Source: JAIQFL01 sp035295745
Lineage (GTDB): Bacteria; Acidobacteriota; Terriglobia; Bryobacterales; Bryobacteraceae
NCBI GenBank assembly: GCA_035295745.1
Contig: DATGIL010000091.1
Location: forward strand, 1-64,000
Direction: 5' to 3'
DNA: 64,000 nt
This document shows positions 9,458 to 17,852 of this stretch, in pieces. Each line of letters opens with the position of its first letter. Positions within the stretch are counted from its first letter, which is position 1. Both the position numbers and the translations under genes were made by a program. Below the pieces are notes generated by a model. The model did no database searches. It was not told the DNA's origin and saw only the letters and a program-made list of their open reading frames with translations.

Positions 9458-10084
9458 TCACTCCAGTCCGAGCGGCTTGCCGTACTTGATGGCGACGTCC
9501 ATAGGCATGTGCTCCGACACAGGGCCCACGGAGTATCCAGAAGCAAAGTATTTCGGGCGTGCCCGCCGCTCCAGGTCAGATGGGCTGCCGAGTTGGTAAC
9601 TCTTCACTCCGAGGGACGCGAGCGCGTCGGCGACGCGGGCGGTAATCATTCGGTAATTGGGTAACGGCCAGACGATAAAGAAGTCGTCACCGGACCACTC
9701 GTGCCAATCGATTAATTGGGAGGCGTCTTCCAGATCCGTGTAGCTCCAATAGCCCGGATGGCATTTTCCTTCGACAAGTTGGATGCCCGATTCGGCACGA
9801 GCCAGACCGCCCCACCCCGCGACAATCGCCTGGCAATAATCCTTCGAGAGGTATCCGTCGCGAAACCGGACCAATGCGGGACGGCAGCGCAGACCAGTAA
9901 AACCGCGCCTCTCGAACTCGTCCAGCAAGCTGGAGTGAATCAGGAACCCGCGACAGCTCCAGATCATCAGTTGGTCGCGTTTGCGGTGTGATACTTCAAA
10001 ACCAGTTTCTTGACATTCCTCGGACGTCTCCGTCGCGGTCAGGCGCCGCGAATCCGGAGAGTGCAAATAAAAGTAGTCAGGCAT
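9458..10084 (-). CDS. Unrecognised protein, first gene of a coupled pair
   Basis: A 208-aa soluble protein, not recognised. It starts MPDYFYLHSPDSRR and carries many aromatic residues, a SGDDFFIVWPLPNYRMIT strand-like segment and DLERRARPKYFASGYSVGP near the end. The fold type, with a conserved-looking DDFFIVWPLPN block, recalls immunity-like or polymorphic-toxin accessory proteins of soil bacteria, but this is only a resemblance and no toxin gene is next to it. Its stop is four bases before the start of the next gene, so the two are surely co-expressed. Confidence 0.6.
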   Translation of the reverse strand: MPDYFYLHSPDSRRLTATETSEECQETGFEVSHRKRDQLMIWSCRGFLIHSSLLDEFERRGFTGLRCRPALVRFRDGYLSKDYCQAIVAGWGGLARAESGIQLVEGKCHPGYWSYTDLEDASQLIDWHEWSGDDFFIVWPLPNYRMITARVADALASLGVKSYQLGSPSDLERRARPKYFASGYSVGPVSEHMPMDVAIKYGKPLGLE

Positions 10085-10179
10085 GCGACGCGGTCGACCG
10101 GAACCGCTGTTGTCAGCCTACGGCGGGCATAGCCGCAGGTAAAGTTCACTTTGGTGAGGCGTGGAATTATGCCGCCGGA

Positions 10180-11508
10180 TTATATTTCCCAATGCCGCAC
10201 GCCGGCTCGGTAAAACGCAACGGACCCATCCTCGCTGATCTTCAAGACAGGACCGAACCGCGAAGCGTGGACCGCGGCCGTGGTGCGGCCCCCATCGAGC
10301 GCGGTAACATGTTCGCCGGCGTTGCGCAGAATCGCTCCGAACGCCAGCAGGTTTCCGTCACGACTGAGCACGATGCCGCCGTCCACGCGCGCGATGCTCT
10401 GCAGCACACTCAGGTCGAGAGTGAGCACATTTTTGCCTCGCAGCAGGTAGTGAATCTGTCCTTTGTTGGTGCCCAAAGGGCCATCGTTCTCCAGCAAATC
10501 GGGATGCGATACCAGATCACGCGCCGAAATGGAGTCATCCAGAATAACGAAGAGTCCTCCGCGGCGATGTTCTGCGAGATTCAACGCCGCGGTGAACAGC
10601 CGCTCGGCCAGCGTGACGTCTCCCACCGCGCGCTGGAACTCGCGATACTTCTCGACGATGTCGGTGAGGTGCCAGCGCCCTTCGAGAAAATTGAAAACCT
10701 GCACACCGCCCGCGAAGACTTTGATCTCGCCATTGGGCGTCAGCACCAGGCAGATGTGGCCGCCCTCCAGCGTAGCCATACAGTGCGCCATGTATCGCGC
10801 CGAGCTTGGCGCGGGCAATGCCGCCTTCGCGTGAGCTCCCGAGAACTCCTGCATGTCTACCAGATCCACCAGCATGCCGTCGCCATCCACCAGGAAGACC
10901 GTCTTCAACCCGTCGCAGAGCCGGTGAAAACTTTTGATTCCGACCAGCGAGTTGTTGTATTGCAGGGCGCCGTCCGGCAGAGACGGATTCTCATGAAACG
11001 GATCCGACTCGCGGCCCATTAGAATTACGCCCGTCGAGATGCGCCGGTTTTCGTAAGTGAGCAGGGAACTCTCGCGCAGCACTTCGATCGCACTGGCTAC
11101 GGTGTCGTGAAGCACCGGCACTTCGTTCTCGTTCAAGTAGGGCGTGTGGTCCAGGAACGCCGAGACATAGCGATCTTCCGGTAGTCCCTCAAAGAACGCG
11201 AAGGCGGAAGTCGACGAAGCCGCCGAGAAAATGCTGCGATACCGTACCGAATGCACCGACCCAATGGCGCCCAGAAGGCGCAACTGATCCTCGGTGAACG
11301 GCCGGCTTCCCGCAGTTTCCAAATGGTAGCGGGTCCCCATCCACTCCAGGTTGACGCCGCCGTCGGTTCGGCCGCAGATCAGAAGACTGGGTTTGGTTTC
11401 GGCCGCGGCGCCGCCCGTGATCAAGATCGAATCCGGAAAGAAGTACCGTATGCCACGCTCAAAGAAGCCTCGGTAAAGTGCGTGCACAACATCCGCGGCT
11501 TCAAACAT
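10180..11508 (-). CDS. Probable sensor protein with DisA_N/DAC-like C-terminal domain
   Basis: A 442-aa soluble protein. The last 65 residues resemble the nucleotide-binding core of the diadenylate cyclase (DAC, DisA_N) fold: DGGIVLSRDGNLLAFGAIL, then GGRTTAAVHASRFG, then LKISEDGSVAFYRAG. True cyclases carry DGA and RHR(T/A); here they read DGG and GRTTAA, so a catalytic c-di-AMP synthase is unlikely and a ligand-sensing DAC-like domain is more probable. The remainder (starting MFEAADVVHALYRG) is not recognised. ATG 11508 overlaps the stop of the NtrC-type regulator by eight bases (ATGTTTGA), so the pair is translationally coupled; an upstream in-frame codon at 11538 is less likely. Confidence 0.68.
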   Translation of the reverse strand: MFEAADVVHALYRGFFERGIRYFFPDSILITGGAAAETKPSLLICGRTDGGVNLEWMGTRYHLETAGSRPFTEDQLRLLGAIGSVHSVRYRSIFSAASSTSAFAFFEGLPEDRYVSAFLDHTPYLNENEVPVLHDTVASAIEVLRESSLLTYENRRISTGVILMGRESDPFHENPSLPDGALQYNNSLVGIKSFHRLCDGLKTVFLVDGDGMLVDLVDMQEFSGAHAKAALPAPSSARYMAHCMATLEGGHICLVLTPNGEIKVFAGGVQVFNFLEGRWHLTDIVEKYREFQRAVGDVTLAERLFTAALNLAEHRRGGLFVILDDSISARDLVSHPDLLENDGPLGTNKGQIHYLLRGKNVLTLDLSVLQSIARVDGGIVLSRDGNLLAFGAILRNAGEHVTALDGGRTTAAVHASRFGPVLKISEDGSVAFYRAGVRHWEI

Positions 11509-12877
11509 CGGCGCCTTTCCGCAACGCGCGCAGGTCAATTCCCAAGGCCTGGCACTTCTTGTAGAGGTGGCTGCGTTCCAGCCCGAGAGCCTTGGCGGTA
11601 TCGGTCATCCGCTGATTGTGACGCTTCAACTCTCCCAGAATCTGATCGCGCTCGAAGGCGTCGGTGCGCTGTGCCAGCGTGCCTATGGACGGTGAGGATT
11701 CTCCCGCTTGGTTTTGGCTGTTACCCTGAGGAAGCGCCAACTGCACAGCCGCACGGTCGACTGGTCCGTCAGCCAGCAACAGCAAACGCTCCACTACATT
11801 GCGCAGCTCCCGGATATTGCCGGGCCATGGGTAGCGTTGCAGTTCGGCAAGCGCCTCGGGTTCGAATCGCTTGACCTTCCATCCGTTCTGCTCGGCTACC
11901 TGCGCCGCAAAGTGCGCCACCAGGGCCGGAATGTCCTCCAACCGTTCGCGCAGCGCCGGCAATAGCAGCGGGAAGACGTAAATGCGATGGTAAAGATCCT
12001 GACGGAAGGTTCCCTTCTTGACCAGGTCGTCAAGATTGCGGTGCGTCGCTACGATCACCCGCACATCCACGGGGATCGACCGATCGCCGCCCACGCGCTC
12101 CACTTGCCGCTCCTCCAAAACCCGCAGCAGCTTGGCCTGCATAACGATCGGCATGTCGCCAATCTCGTCCAGAAAAAGCGTGCCGTGATGTGCCTGCTCG
12201 AATTTACCGATATGGCGCGAGGCGGCGCCCGTGAACGAACCTTTCTCGTGCCCGAACAGTTCCGATTCGATCAGTTCACCGGGCACCGCGGTACAGTTCA
12301 AGGTCACGAATGGACCATTGCGCCGCGCGCTGCGCTGGTGCAGGGCGCGCGCGATCAGTTCTTTGCCCGTGCCGGTGTCGCCCAGGATGCAGACCCGCGC
12401 TTCGCTCGCCGCCACGCGATCCACCTGCGCCATTACGCGCTTCATGGCTTCGCCCGAGTGCACGATTTCGTGTTTGCCCACGCGCTGGCGCAATTCGCGA
12501 TTCTCGTCCTCGAGCCGCTTCAACTTGAGGACATTGTCGATGGTGAGCAGCAGTTTGTCGGTCGAAAGCGGCTTCTCCAGGAAGTCGACCGCGCCGAGCC
12601 GGGTCGCGCGCACCGCCATCTCGATATTGGCCTGGCCGGAGATCATCACGACGGGAAGCGTGATGCCCAGGTCGCGCAACTCACCGAGCAGCGTGAGGCC
12701 GTCTTTGCCCGGCATCACGACATCCGACAGCATCATGTCGAAGGGCTGCGATTTCACCAGTTCCAGTGCGCGCGCAGCGTTATCGCAGACGCTCGCCTCG
12801 TGTCCGGCAAGGCGAAATGCCCGTGCCAGGGAGGCTAAAGTGTTTGCATCATCATCAACGATCAGGAGGTGGGCCAA
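11501..12877 (-). CDS. NtrC-type sigma-54-dependent response regulator
   Basis: A 458-aa transcription activator. A receiver domain (HLLIVDDDANTL; phospho-acceptor in MLSDVVMPGKDGL) is followed by an AAA+ domain with Walker A GDTGTGKELIARALH, the sigma-54 contact loop GSFTGA (usually GAFTGA) and Walker B LFLDEIGDMP, then a Fis-type helix-turn-helix ending RSHLYKKCQALGI. It should remodel sigma-54 RNA polymerase when phosphorylated. The open frame extends to 12979, but its first 34 codons are translated REP-like sequence, so I start at TTG 12877, directly before the receiver domain. No histidine kinase is adjacent; the coupled downstream DAC-like protein may be its partner. Confidence 0.9.
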   Translation of the reverse strand: MAHLLIVDDDANTLASLARAFRLAGHEASVCDNAARALELVKSQPFDMMLSDVVMPGKDGLTLLGELRDLGITLPVVMISGQANIEMAVRATRLGAVDFLEKPLSTDKLLLTIDNVLKLKRLEDENRELRQRVGKHEIVHSGEAMKRVMAQVDRVAASEARVCILGDTGTGKELIARALHQRSARRNGPFVTLNCTAVPGELIESELFGHEKGSFTGAASRHIGKFEQAHHGTLFLDEIGDMPIVMQAKLLRVLEERQVERVGGDRSIPVDVRVIVATHRNLDDLVKKGTFRQDLYHRIYVFPLLLPALRERLEDIPALVAHFAAQVAEQNGWKVKRFEPEALAELQRYPWPGNIRELRNVVERLLLLADGPVDRAAVQLALPQGNSQNQAGESSPSIGTLAQRTDAFERDQILGELKRHNQRMTDTAKALGLERSHLYKKCQALGIDLRALRKGADV

Positions 12878-12902
12878 TTTTGAGGGTACCCCATTTGATC
12901 GT

Positions 12903-12951
12903 GGCTGCAAAAACTCCCGTTTGTCCGTCTCGACACTCTTATCGAGGCTTT
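12903..12951 (+). repeat. REP-like element, decayed copy
   Basis: GCAAAAACTCCCGTTTGTCCGT followed by CTCGACACTCTTATCGAGGC keeps the order and spacing of the two hairpins seen at 23.06 kb, with several changes. It lies directly upstream of the regulator gene and is read through by the open frame upstream of the likely TTG start. Confidence 0.6.
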
Positions 12952-13013
12952 CCGCAAGCCGCCAACTTTGTACCTGCACACCACATTACCGCTAAACCTG
13001 ATACAACTGTCTC

Positions 13014-14333
13014 ATGACACAGGAATGCACAGGCGAAAGCAGCCGCCGCCATTTCCTCAAGACCGCGGGAGCCGCTGCGCTCACCACGTCTCTTTTCACG
13101 GGCAACATCCGGGGCGCGAACGACCGGGTCAACGTCGCTTTCATCGGCGTGGGCCGCATGGGCTCCGGCAACATCGGGTTCGCCGCAAAGGTGCCCGGTT
13201 TTCAGATTGTCTCGGTCTGCGATGTGTATCAACCCGCGCTCGAAAAGGCCGAGAGCCAGGTGAAGCGGCTGGGCTTTGACGGCGTCAAGACGACGCGGGA
13301 TTTCCGCGAAATTCTCGCCGATTCGTCAATCGATGCCGTTTCCATCGCCACTCCCGACCACTGGCACCCGTACCTCACGGTAGAGGCGTGCAAAGCCAGG
13401 AAAGACGTCTGGGTCGAGAAGCCCGCGTGCGTCTATGTGGACGAAGGTCCCAAAATGGTGGAAGCCGCGCGCAAATACAAGCGCGTGGTGCAGGCCGGAA
13501 CCATGCAGCGCTCCGGCGGCTTTTTTCAGAAAGCCCGCGAAATCGTGAAGAGTGGCGAACTGGGCGATATCAGCTTCTGCCGTACTTTTCAGGCCGCAAC
13601 CAGCAAAAAGGAAGGCTACGGCCATCCCCCCGATTCCGAACCGCCCGCCGGACTCGATTGGGACCTGTGGCTCGGCCCGGCGCCCAAACGGCCGTTTAAC
13701 GCGAATCGATGGGGCGTCGGACCCGATCGCTGGTCCACCTTCCGCTATTTCTGGGACTACGCAGGCGGTGCGATGACCGATTGGGGCGTGCACCTGCTCG
13801 ACATCGTGCAGTTCGCTTTTGACGAGACCATGCCGGTCTCGGTATCCGCGCAAGGCGGCAAATTCTACGTCGACGACAACACCGAGACGCCCGACACCAT
13901 GCTGGTGACGTACCGATATCCCGGCTTTGTCGGATCCTACGAGAGCCGCACCGCAAATCCCTTCCCGATGTACGACGATACCTACGGAACCTCGTTCCAC
14001 GGCACCAAGGCCACGCTGATGGTAAATCGCGGCGGCTACACGCTGTACCCGAATACCAAGGGCGCTGAGCCGATGGTGGTCAAAACCCAGGAAATGTCGG
14101 ACATGAACGTGCCGCATTGGAAAAACTTCATGGAATGCCTGCGCACTCGCCAGAAGCCGATCTCCGATATCGAGACCTGCGTACGCAGCACCACTACCTG
14201 CGTCCTCGCCAACCTTGCGCTGCGCCACGGCATGACCCTGGATTGGGACGATAAGGCATTCACCGTGAAACAGAATGAGGTGAAGCCGTACCTGAAGGCG
14301 AAATATCGTTCGCCTTGGAAGCTGGAGGTGTAA
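13014..14333 (+). CDS. Tat-exported Gfo/Idh/MocA-family oxidoreductase
   Basis: A 439-aa dehydrogenase. A twin-arginine signal (SSRRHFLKTAGAAALTTSLF, residues about 9-28) shows export in folded form with its nucleotide cofactor. The Rossmann motif is VAFIGVGRMGSGN and the family's conserved EKP appears in VEKPACVYVDEG. The C-terminal half (DWGVHLLDIVQFAF) fits the substrate domain of the acidobacterial/planctomycete secreted branch. These enzymes act on sugars or glycosides, some by oxidation-reduction deglycosylation. The gene ends three bases before the GH27 gene, suggesting a shared role in breaking down galactosides. Confidence 0.92.
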   Translation: MTQECTGESSRRHFLKTAGAAALTTSLFTGNIRGANDRVNVAFIGVGRMGSGNIGFAAKVPGFQIVSVCDVYQPALEKAESQVKRLGFDGVKTTRDFREILADSSIDAVSIATPDHWHPYLTVEACKARKDVWVEKPACVYVDEGPKMVEAARKYKRVVQAGTMQRSGGFFQKAREIVKSGELGDISFCRTFQAATSKKEGYGHPPDSEPPAGLDWDLWLGPAPKRPFNANRWGVGPDRWSTFRYFWDYAGGAMTDWGVHLLDIVQFAFDETMPVSVSAQGGKFYVDDNTETPDTMLVTYRYPGFVGSYESRTANPFPMYDDTYGTSFHGTKATLMVNRGGYTLYPNTKGAEPMVVKTQEMSDMNVPHWKNFMECLRTRQKPISDIETCVRSTTTCVLANLALRHGMTLDWDDKAFTVKQNEVKPYLKAKYRSPWKLEV

Positions 14334-14336
14334 TCG

Positions 14337-15926
14337 ATGAAGTGGATTCGACTTTCGACTGCCGCATGGGCCTGCCTGGCTGCGGCGAATGCGCAAACGC
14401 TCACCGGGCGGTGGGTAGGGCCCGGGACGGCGAATGATAACGGAACCGAGATCGTCGTTGCGTTGAATCAGCAGGCCGATGGAAAGATCACCGGATACGT
14501 GATGGCCCCGCGCAATCAGGACCCGATCACCAGCGGAAAAATCGAAGACGGCAAGATCACACTCGAAGCCGAACGAACCGGCCGCAACGGCGACATCCAG
14601 AAGGTCACCTACACCGCGGTGCTGGAGGACGGCAAGCTGAAGCTGACCATGCCGATGTTCGGCGGCGGTCGCGGTCCCGGGCGCGCGGCACCGAATGGCG
14701 CCCCGCCGAAAGCTCCGCCTCCTGCCCGTGCTCCCCAGGTTGTCGAACTCGCCCGTGTCTCTTCCGAGGTACCCAAGCCCCTTCCGCCCAAGGCGCCACC
14801 GATTTCCCTTCCCTTTCCTGCCGCCGTGAAAGCGAATGGCCTCGCCAAGACGCCGCCGATGGGCTGGAATAGCTGGAACAAGTTCGCAGGTCGTGTGACC
14901 GACCAGATGGTGCGGGAAATGGCCGACGCGTTCGTCACCTCTGGAATGCGCGATGCCGGTTACATCTACGTCAACATCGACGATACCTGGGAGGGCGCGC
15001 ATCGCGACGCCAACGGCAACATCACCACCAACAACAAATTCCCGGATATGAAGGCCCTCGCCGAGTATGTCCACGGCAAGGGCCTGAAGCTCGGAATCTA
15101 TTCGTCGCCGGGTCCAAAAACCTGTGCGGGCTACGAAGGCAGCTTCCAGCACGAAGAGCAGGACGCCAAGATGTACGCTTCGTGGGGCATCGATTATCTG
15201 AAATACGATTGGTGCAGCGCTTCGCAAGTTTACGACGGCACACAGGCGACCATGGCCGCGGCTTACGCCAAGATGGGCGAAGCGTTGCTCCACTCCGGAC
15301 ACGCCATCGTCTTCAGCCTCTGCCAATACGGCAATCTCGACGTCGGCGAGTGGGGCGAGAAGGTGGGCGGCAATTTGTGGCGGACGACCGGCGATATCCG
15401 CGACACGTGGGAATCCATGAGCGATATCGGATTCAATCGGCAGTCCGGCCGTGAGCACTACGCGGGGGTGGGACACTGGAACGATCCCGACATGCTCGAA
15501 ATCGGCAACGGCGGCATGACCGATACCGAGTACGAGACGCACATGAGCCTTTGGTCTTTGCTCGCCGCTCCACTGCTGGCCGGGAACGATCTTCGCGACA
15601 TGAAGCCTGATATCGCGGCCATTCTCATGAATAAGGAAGTGATCGCGGTGGATCAGGACAAACTCGGCAAGCAGGGCGTCCGCGTCGCCAAGGACGGCGA
15701 CACCGAAGTGTGGGCGAAACCCCTGGCCGACGGCGGCTATGCCGTGGCGCTGTTCAATCGCGGTGCTTCCGTCGCTAAGATCACGGCGAAGTGGAGCGAT
15801 ATCGGCGTGACCGGCAAACACAAACTGCGCGATCTCTGGAAACATCAGGATCTCGGCGGCGCCGCGGACGTTTATTCCGCGGATGTGCCGTCTCATGGCG
15901 TGGCAATGATCAAGATCGCAAAATGA
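14337..15926 (+). CDS. Secreted GH27 alpha-galactosidase with extra N-terminal domain
   Basis: A 529-aa enzyme hydrolysing terminal alpha-galactosides. A signal peptide (MKWIRLSTAAWACLAAANAQ) is followed by a beta-rich domain (about residues 22-110, LTGRWVGPG...IVVALNQQADGKITGYV) and a Pro/Ala-rich linker. The GH27 barrel starts at PPMGWNSWNKF. The nucleophile is D291 in YLKYDWC and the acid/base D353 in WRTTGDIRDTW; HWNDPDMLEIGN and AAPLLAGNDLR match human GLA. The N-terminal domain resembles a small domain I have seen in secreted acidobacterial proteins, without known function. It sits in an operon with the oxidoreductase; its stop overlaps the next start (ATGA). Confidence 0.93.
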   Translation: MKWIRLSTAAWACLAAANAQTLTGRWVGPGTANDNGTEIVVALNQQADGKITGYVMAPRNQDPITSGKIEDGKITLEAERTGRNGDIQKVTYTAVLEDGKLKLTMPMFGGGRGPGRAAPNGAPPKAPPPARAPQVVELARVSSEVPKPLPPKAPPISLPFPAAVKANGLAKTPPMGWNSWNKFAGRVTDQMVREMADAFVTSGMRDAGYIYVNIDDTWEGAHRDANGNITTNNKFPDMKALAEYVHGKGLKLGIYSSPGPKTCAGYEGSFQHEEQDAKMYASWGIDYLKYDWCSASQVYDGTQATMAAAYAKMGEALLHSGHAIVFSLCQYGNLDVGEWGEKVGGNLWRTTGDIRDTWESMSDIGFNRQSGREHYAGVGHWNDPDMLEIGNGGMTDTEYETHMSLWSLLAAPLLAGNDLRDMKPDIAAILMNKEVIAVDQDKLGKQGVRVAKDGDTEVWAKPLADGGYAVALFNRGASVAKITAKWSDIGVTGKHKLRDLWKHQDLGGAADVYSADVPSHGVAMIKIAK

Positions 15927-16273
15927 ATATCGAGTGGATCCGCAAATACTGCATGTCGCTGCCTCACACCACCGAAAAGGTGCAGTGGGGCGGCGACCTG
16001 GTCTTCAAAGTCGGCGGCAAGATGTACGCGGTCACGGTGCTGGATGTAGCGCCCGTTGTGATGTCATTCAAATGCACACCAGAGGAATTCGCGGAATTGG
16101 TGGAACGCCCTGGCATCATCCCGGCGCCTTACTCGGCGCGCTATCATTGGGTCGCATTGGAGAGTGAAGATGCTCTTCCCGCGGCGGAGCTCAAGCGCCT
16201 GATACGCCAGTCATACGATCTGGTCTTCGCCAAGCTCCCGAAGAAGATGCAAGCGCAGTTGAGCGCGAAGTAG
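15923..16273 (+). CDS. MmcQ/YjbR-family protein
   Basis: A 116-aa protein of the MmcQ/YjbR (CyaY-fold) family. Recognisable blocks are CMSLPHTTEKVQWGGDLVFKVGGKMYA, MSFKCTPEEFAELVERPG, PAPYSARYHWVAL and the C-terminal SYDLVFAKLP. Family members are small and soluble; DNA binding has been proposed, but the role is unsettled. ATG 15923 overlaps the stop of the galactosidase gene by four bases, so it is translationally coupled, although no functional link to sugar breakdown is evident. Confidence 0.88.
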   Translation: MNIEWIRKYCMSLPHTTEKVQWGGDLVFKVGGKMYAVTVLDVAPVVMSFKCTPEEFAELVERPGIIPAPYSARYHWVALESEDALPAAELKRLIRQSYDLVFAKLPKKMQAQLSAK

Positions 16274-16283
16274 AAACGCAGAA

Positions 16284-16958
16284 ATGCCGGAGTTCAAACA
16301 ACTCATCGCCAGATTGAAGCGCCACTATGGCGATCCAGCACTGCCTCCGGCGCAAGGCCCCTTCGAGCTGGTTCTCTGGGAGAACGCCTGCTATTTGCTC
16401 TCGGACGAACGGCGCGCAGCCGTGTTCGAAGGACTGCGTCAACAGGTCGGGCTCAACGCTGAAGCGATCTGGAAGGCCGATCAGGCAACGCTGTTGCCGC
16501 TCGCCAGGATGGGCGGCATGCGCCCGGAGACGCGCGTCTTCCGCTGGCGCGAGATCGCCCGCATTACCATGAGCCAGTTTGGCGGCAATCTCGACCAGAT
16601 CACGAAAGAGCCGTACGCCAAGGCGAAAAAGGCGTTGAAGCAGTTCCCGAGTATCGGCGATCCAGGAGCCGAGAAGATTCTCCTCTACTGCGGGGTTCGA
16701 TCGGGCCTGCCGCTGGATTGGAACGGCAGTCGCGTACTGCTTCGCGTGGGCTACGGCAGAGCGCAGAAGAATTACGGAGCACAGTACAAGTCGCTGCAAG
16801 AGGCGATCGCGGGGGAACTGCCGCGCGATGCGGCTGGTCTGGCACGCGCCCATCTGCTGTTGAGGGAGCATGGCAAAACGCTGTGCCGCAATAACGGCCC
16901 GCTGTGTGATGAATGTCCGGTGACGGATCTGTGCGCGTTCCAGAAACAGCGGTCTTAG
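16284..16958 (+). CDS. HhH-GPD DNA glycosylase with iron-sulfur cluster (Nth/MutY superfamily)
   Basis: A 224-aa protein of the endonuclease III fold. The helix-hairpin-helix is FPSIGDPGAEKILLYCG and the catalytic aspartate lies in LDWNGSRVLLRVGYG. The [4Fe-4S] loop is intact: four cysteines spaced C-x6-C-x2-C-x5-C in residues about 199-217 (LCRNNGPLCDECPVTDLC). The lysine of bifunctional endonuclease III (GRKTA) is replaced by Pro (GDPGA), so it should be a monofunctional base-excision glycosylase, not a lyase; the target base is unknown. It follows the YjbR-family gene by ten bases. Confidence 0.87.
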   Translation: MPEFKQLIARLKRHYGDPALPPAQGPFELVLWENACYLLSDERRAAVFEGLRQQVGLNAEAIWKADQATLLPLARMGGMRPETRVFRWREIARITMSQFGGNLDQITKEPYAKAKKALKQFPSIGDPGAEKILLYCGVRSGLPLDWNGSRVLLRVGYGRAQKNYGAQYKSLQEAIAGELPRDAAGLARAHLLLREHGKTLCRNNGPLCDECPVTDLCAFQKQRS

Positions 16959-16961
16959 AGC

Positions 16962-17155
16962 GTGTCGCAAACACCGCTGTTGGTCGAGTCGAGACTACTC
17001 CCGACGCTTTTTCGGCCCTCCAAGCAGTTGCTGGCACAAAGGCTATCGACCTGACTATCAAGACGGGAGCACCCTTTCGTGGCGCCAGCATTTGCGCCCG
17101 CACAGTCTTGACCTGAGTGTCGAGACGGCAAACAGGAATGTTTCCGCCACGGCCG
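16962..17155. repeat. Two decayed REP-like copies between convergent genes
   Basis: About 16964-17010 reads GTCGCAAACACCGCTGTTGG then GTCGAGACTACTCCCGACGC, the plus-orientation order; about 17124-17155 reads GTGTCGAGACGGCAAACAGG then AATGTTTCCGCCAC, the minus-orientation order with the first hairpin truncated. They face each other in the gap between the glycosylase gene and the PEBP gene. No gene seen here. Confidence 0.65.
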
Positions 17156-17176
17156 CCCGCGAAGATTTCTACGACT

Positions 17177-17848
17177 TCAGCGATGAAACAGGCCTACGTA
17201 GGCGGCCTTGCCGCGAATGTGTCCCGCCATCGCCTGGAAGATGGACGTCCGAATCGTTTGCACGTTCGGATTGGGATCCTGCGGACCTTGGGGGTCGACC
17301 TTCACATCCAGCATCGTATCCAGCGCGTAGAGTTCCAGGATGTAATGATGCAGCGGCCCTGCGGCGGGCGCCCCCGGCCCGCGATATCGCGAGCCGCTCA
17401 CGCTGATCTGGCGCGTGCCATCCGGCCATTCGAAGCCGTCGGGACGTCCCTGCGCGATTCCCGTCGACGTGCCGGGAATATTCCAGAGAAGCCAGTGCAG
17501 CATGCCGTCGGTGGAGTTATTCACTGACGCATCGGCGTCCGTAAACACCAGCACGAAACTGGCAGTCCCTTGAGGCGCGCCACTCCACTGAATCGCGGGC
17601 GAAATCTCCGGGCCGGCCTGCGTGTAGCGCGTGGGAATTATGCCGCCATCCGCCCACGCCGTAGTAACGAGCGTCATGACTTGCGGTCCACCGCCTCCTC
17701 CGCGCCCACCCCGGCCGCCGCCCCGTCGTCCCGCGGGAACCGCGCCCTGCGGGGGAGTTGCGGGGGGAGTCTGCGCTAACAGATCGCCCGCCATCGCGGC
17801 CATCAGACTCAGTAATGCCATCAGCCATCCAGTGGTTCGCATGGTCAT
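17177..17848 (-). CDS. Secreted PEBP/Raf-kinase-inhibitor-like protein
   Basis: A 223-aa exported protein. A signal peptide (residues 1 to about 26, ending GDLLAQ) is followed by a Gly/Arg-rich linker and a phosphatidylethanolamine-binding-protein domain of the bacterial YbhB/YbcL type: GPEISPAIQWSGAP, FVLVFTDADA, LHWLLWNIPGTS and GPGAPAAGPLHHYILELYAL. Bacterial members bind small anionic ligands; the role is unclear. ATG 17848 lies four bases after the stop of the DUF1028 gene, so the two form one unit; the open frame extending to 17932 only overlaps that gene. Confidence 0.88.
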   Translation of the reverse strand: MTMRTTGWLMALLSLMAAMAGDLLAQTPPATPPQGAVPAGRRGGGRGGRGGGGGPQVMTLVTTAWADGGIIPTRYTQAGPEISPAIQWSGAPQGTASFVLVFTDADASVNNSTDGMLHWLLWNIPGTSTGIAQGRPDGFEWPDGTRQISVSGSRYRGPGAPAAGPLHHYILELYALDTMLDVKVDPQGPQDPNPNVQTIRTSIFQAMAGHIRGKAAYVGLFHR

Positions 17849-17852
17849 TTCT

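Noticed and set aside
10180..11508. Active diadenylate cyclase (DisA/CdaA)
   Set aside because: The fold-like segment is present, but the DGA and RHR catalytic motifs are changed, so synthesis of c-di-AMP is not supported.
13326..15896. 856-aa minus-strand open frame
   Set aside because: It runs antisense to two clearly coding genes (oxidoreductase and GH27), and its translation shows no family features; high GC creates such frames.
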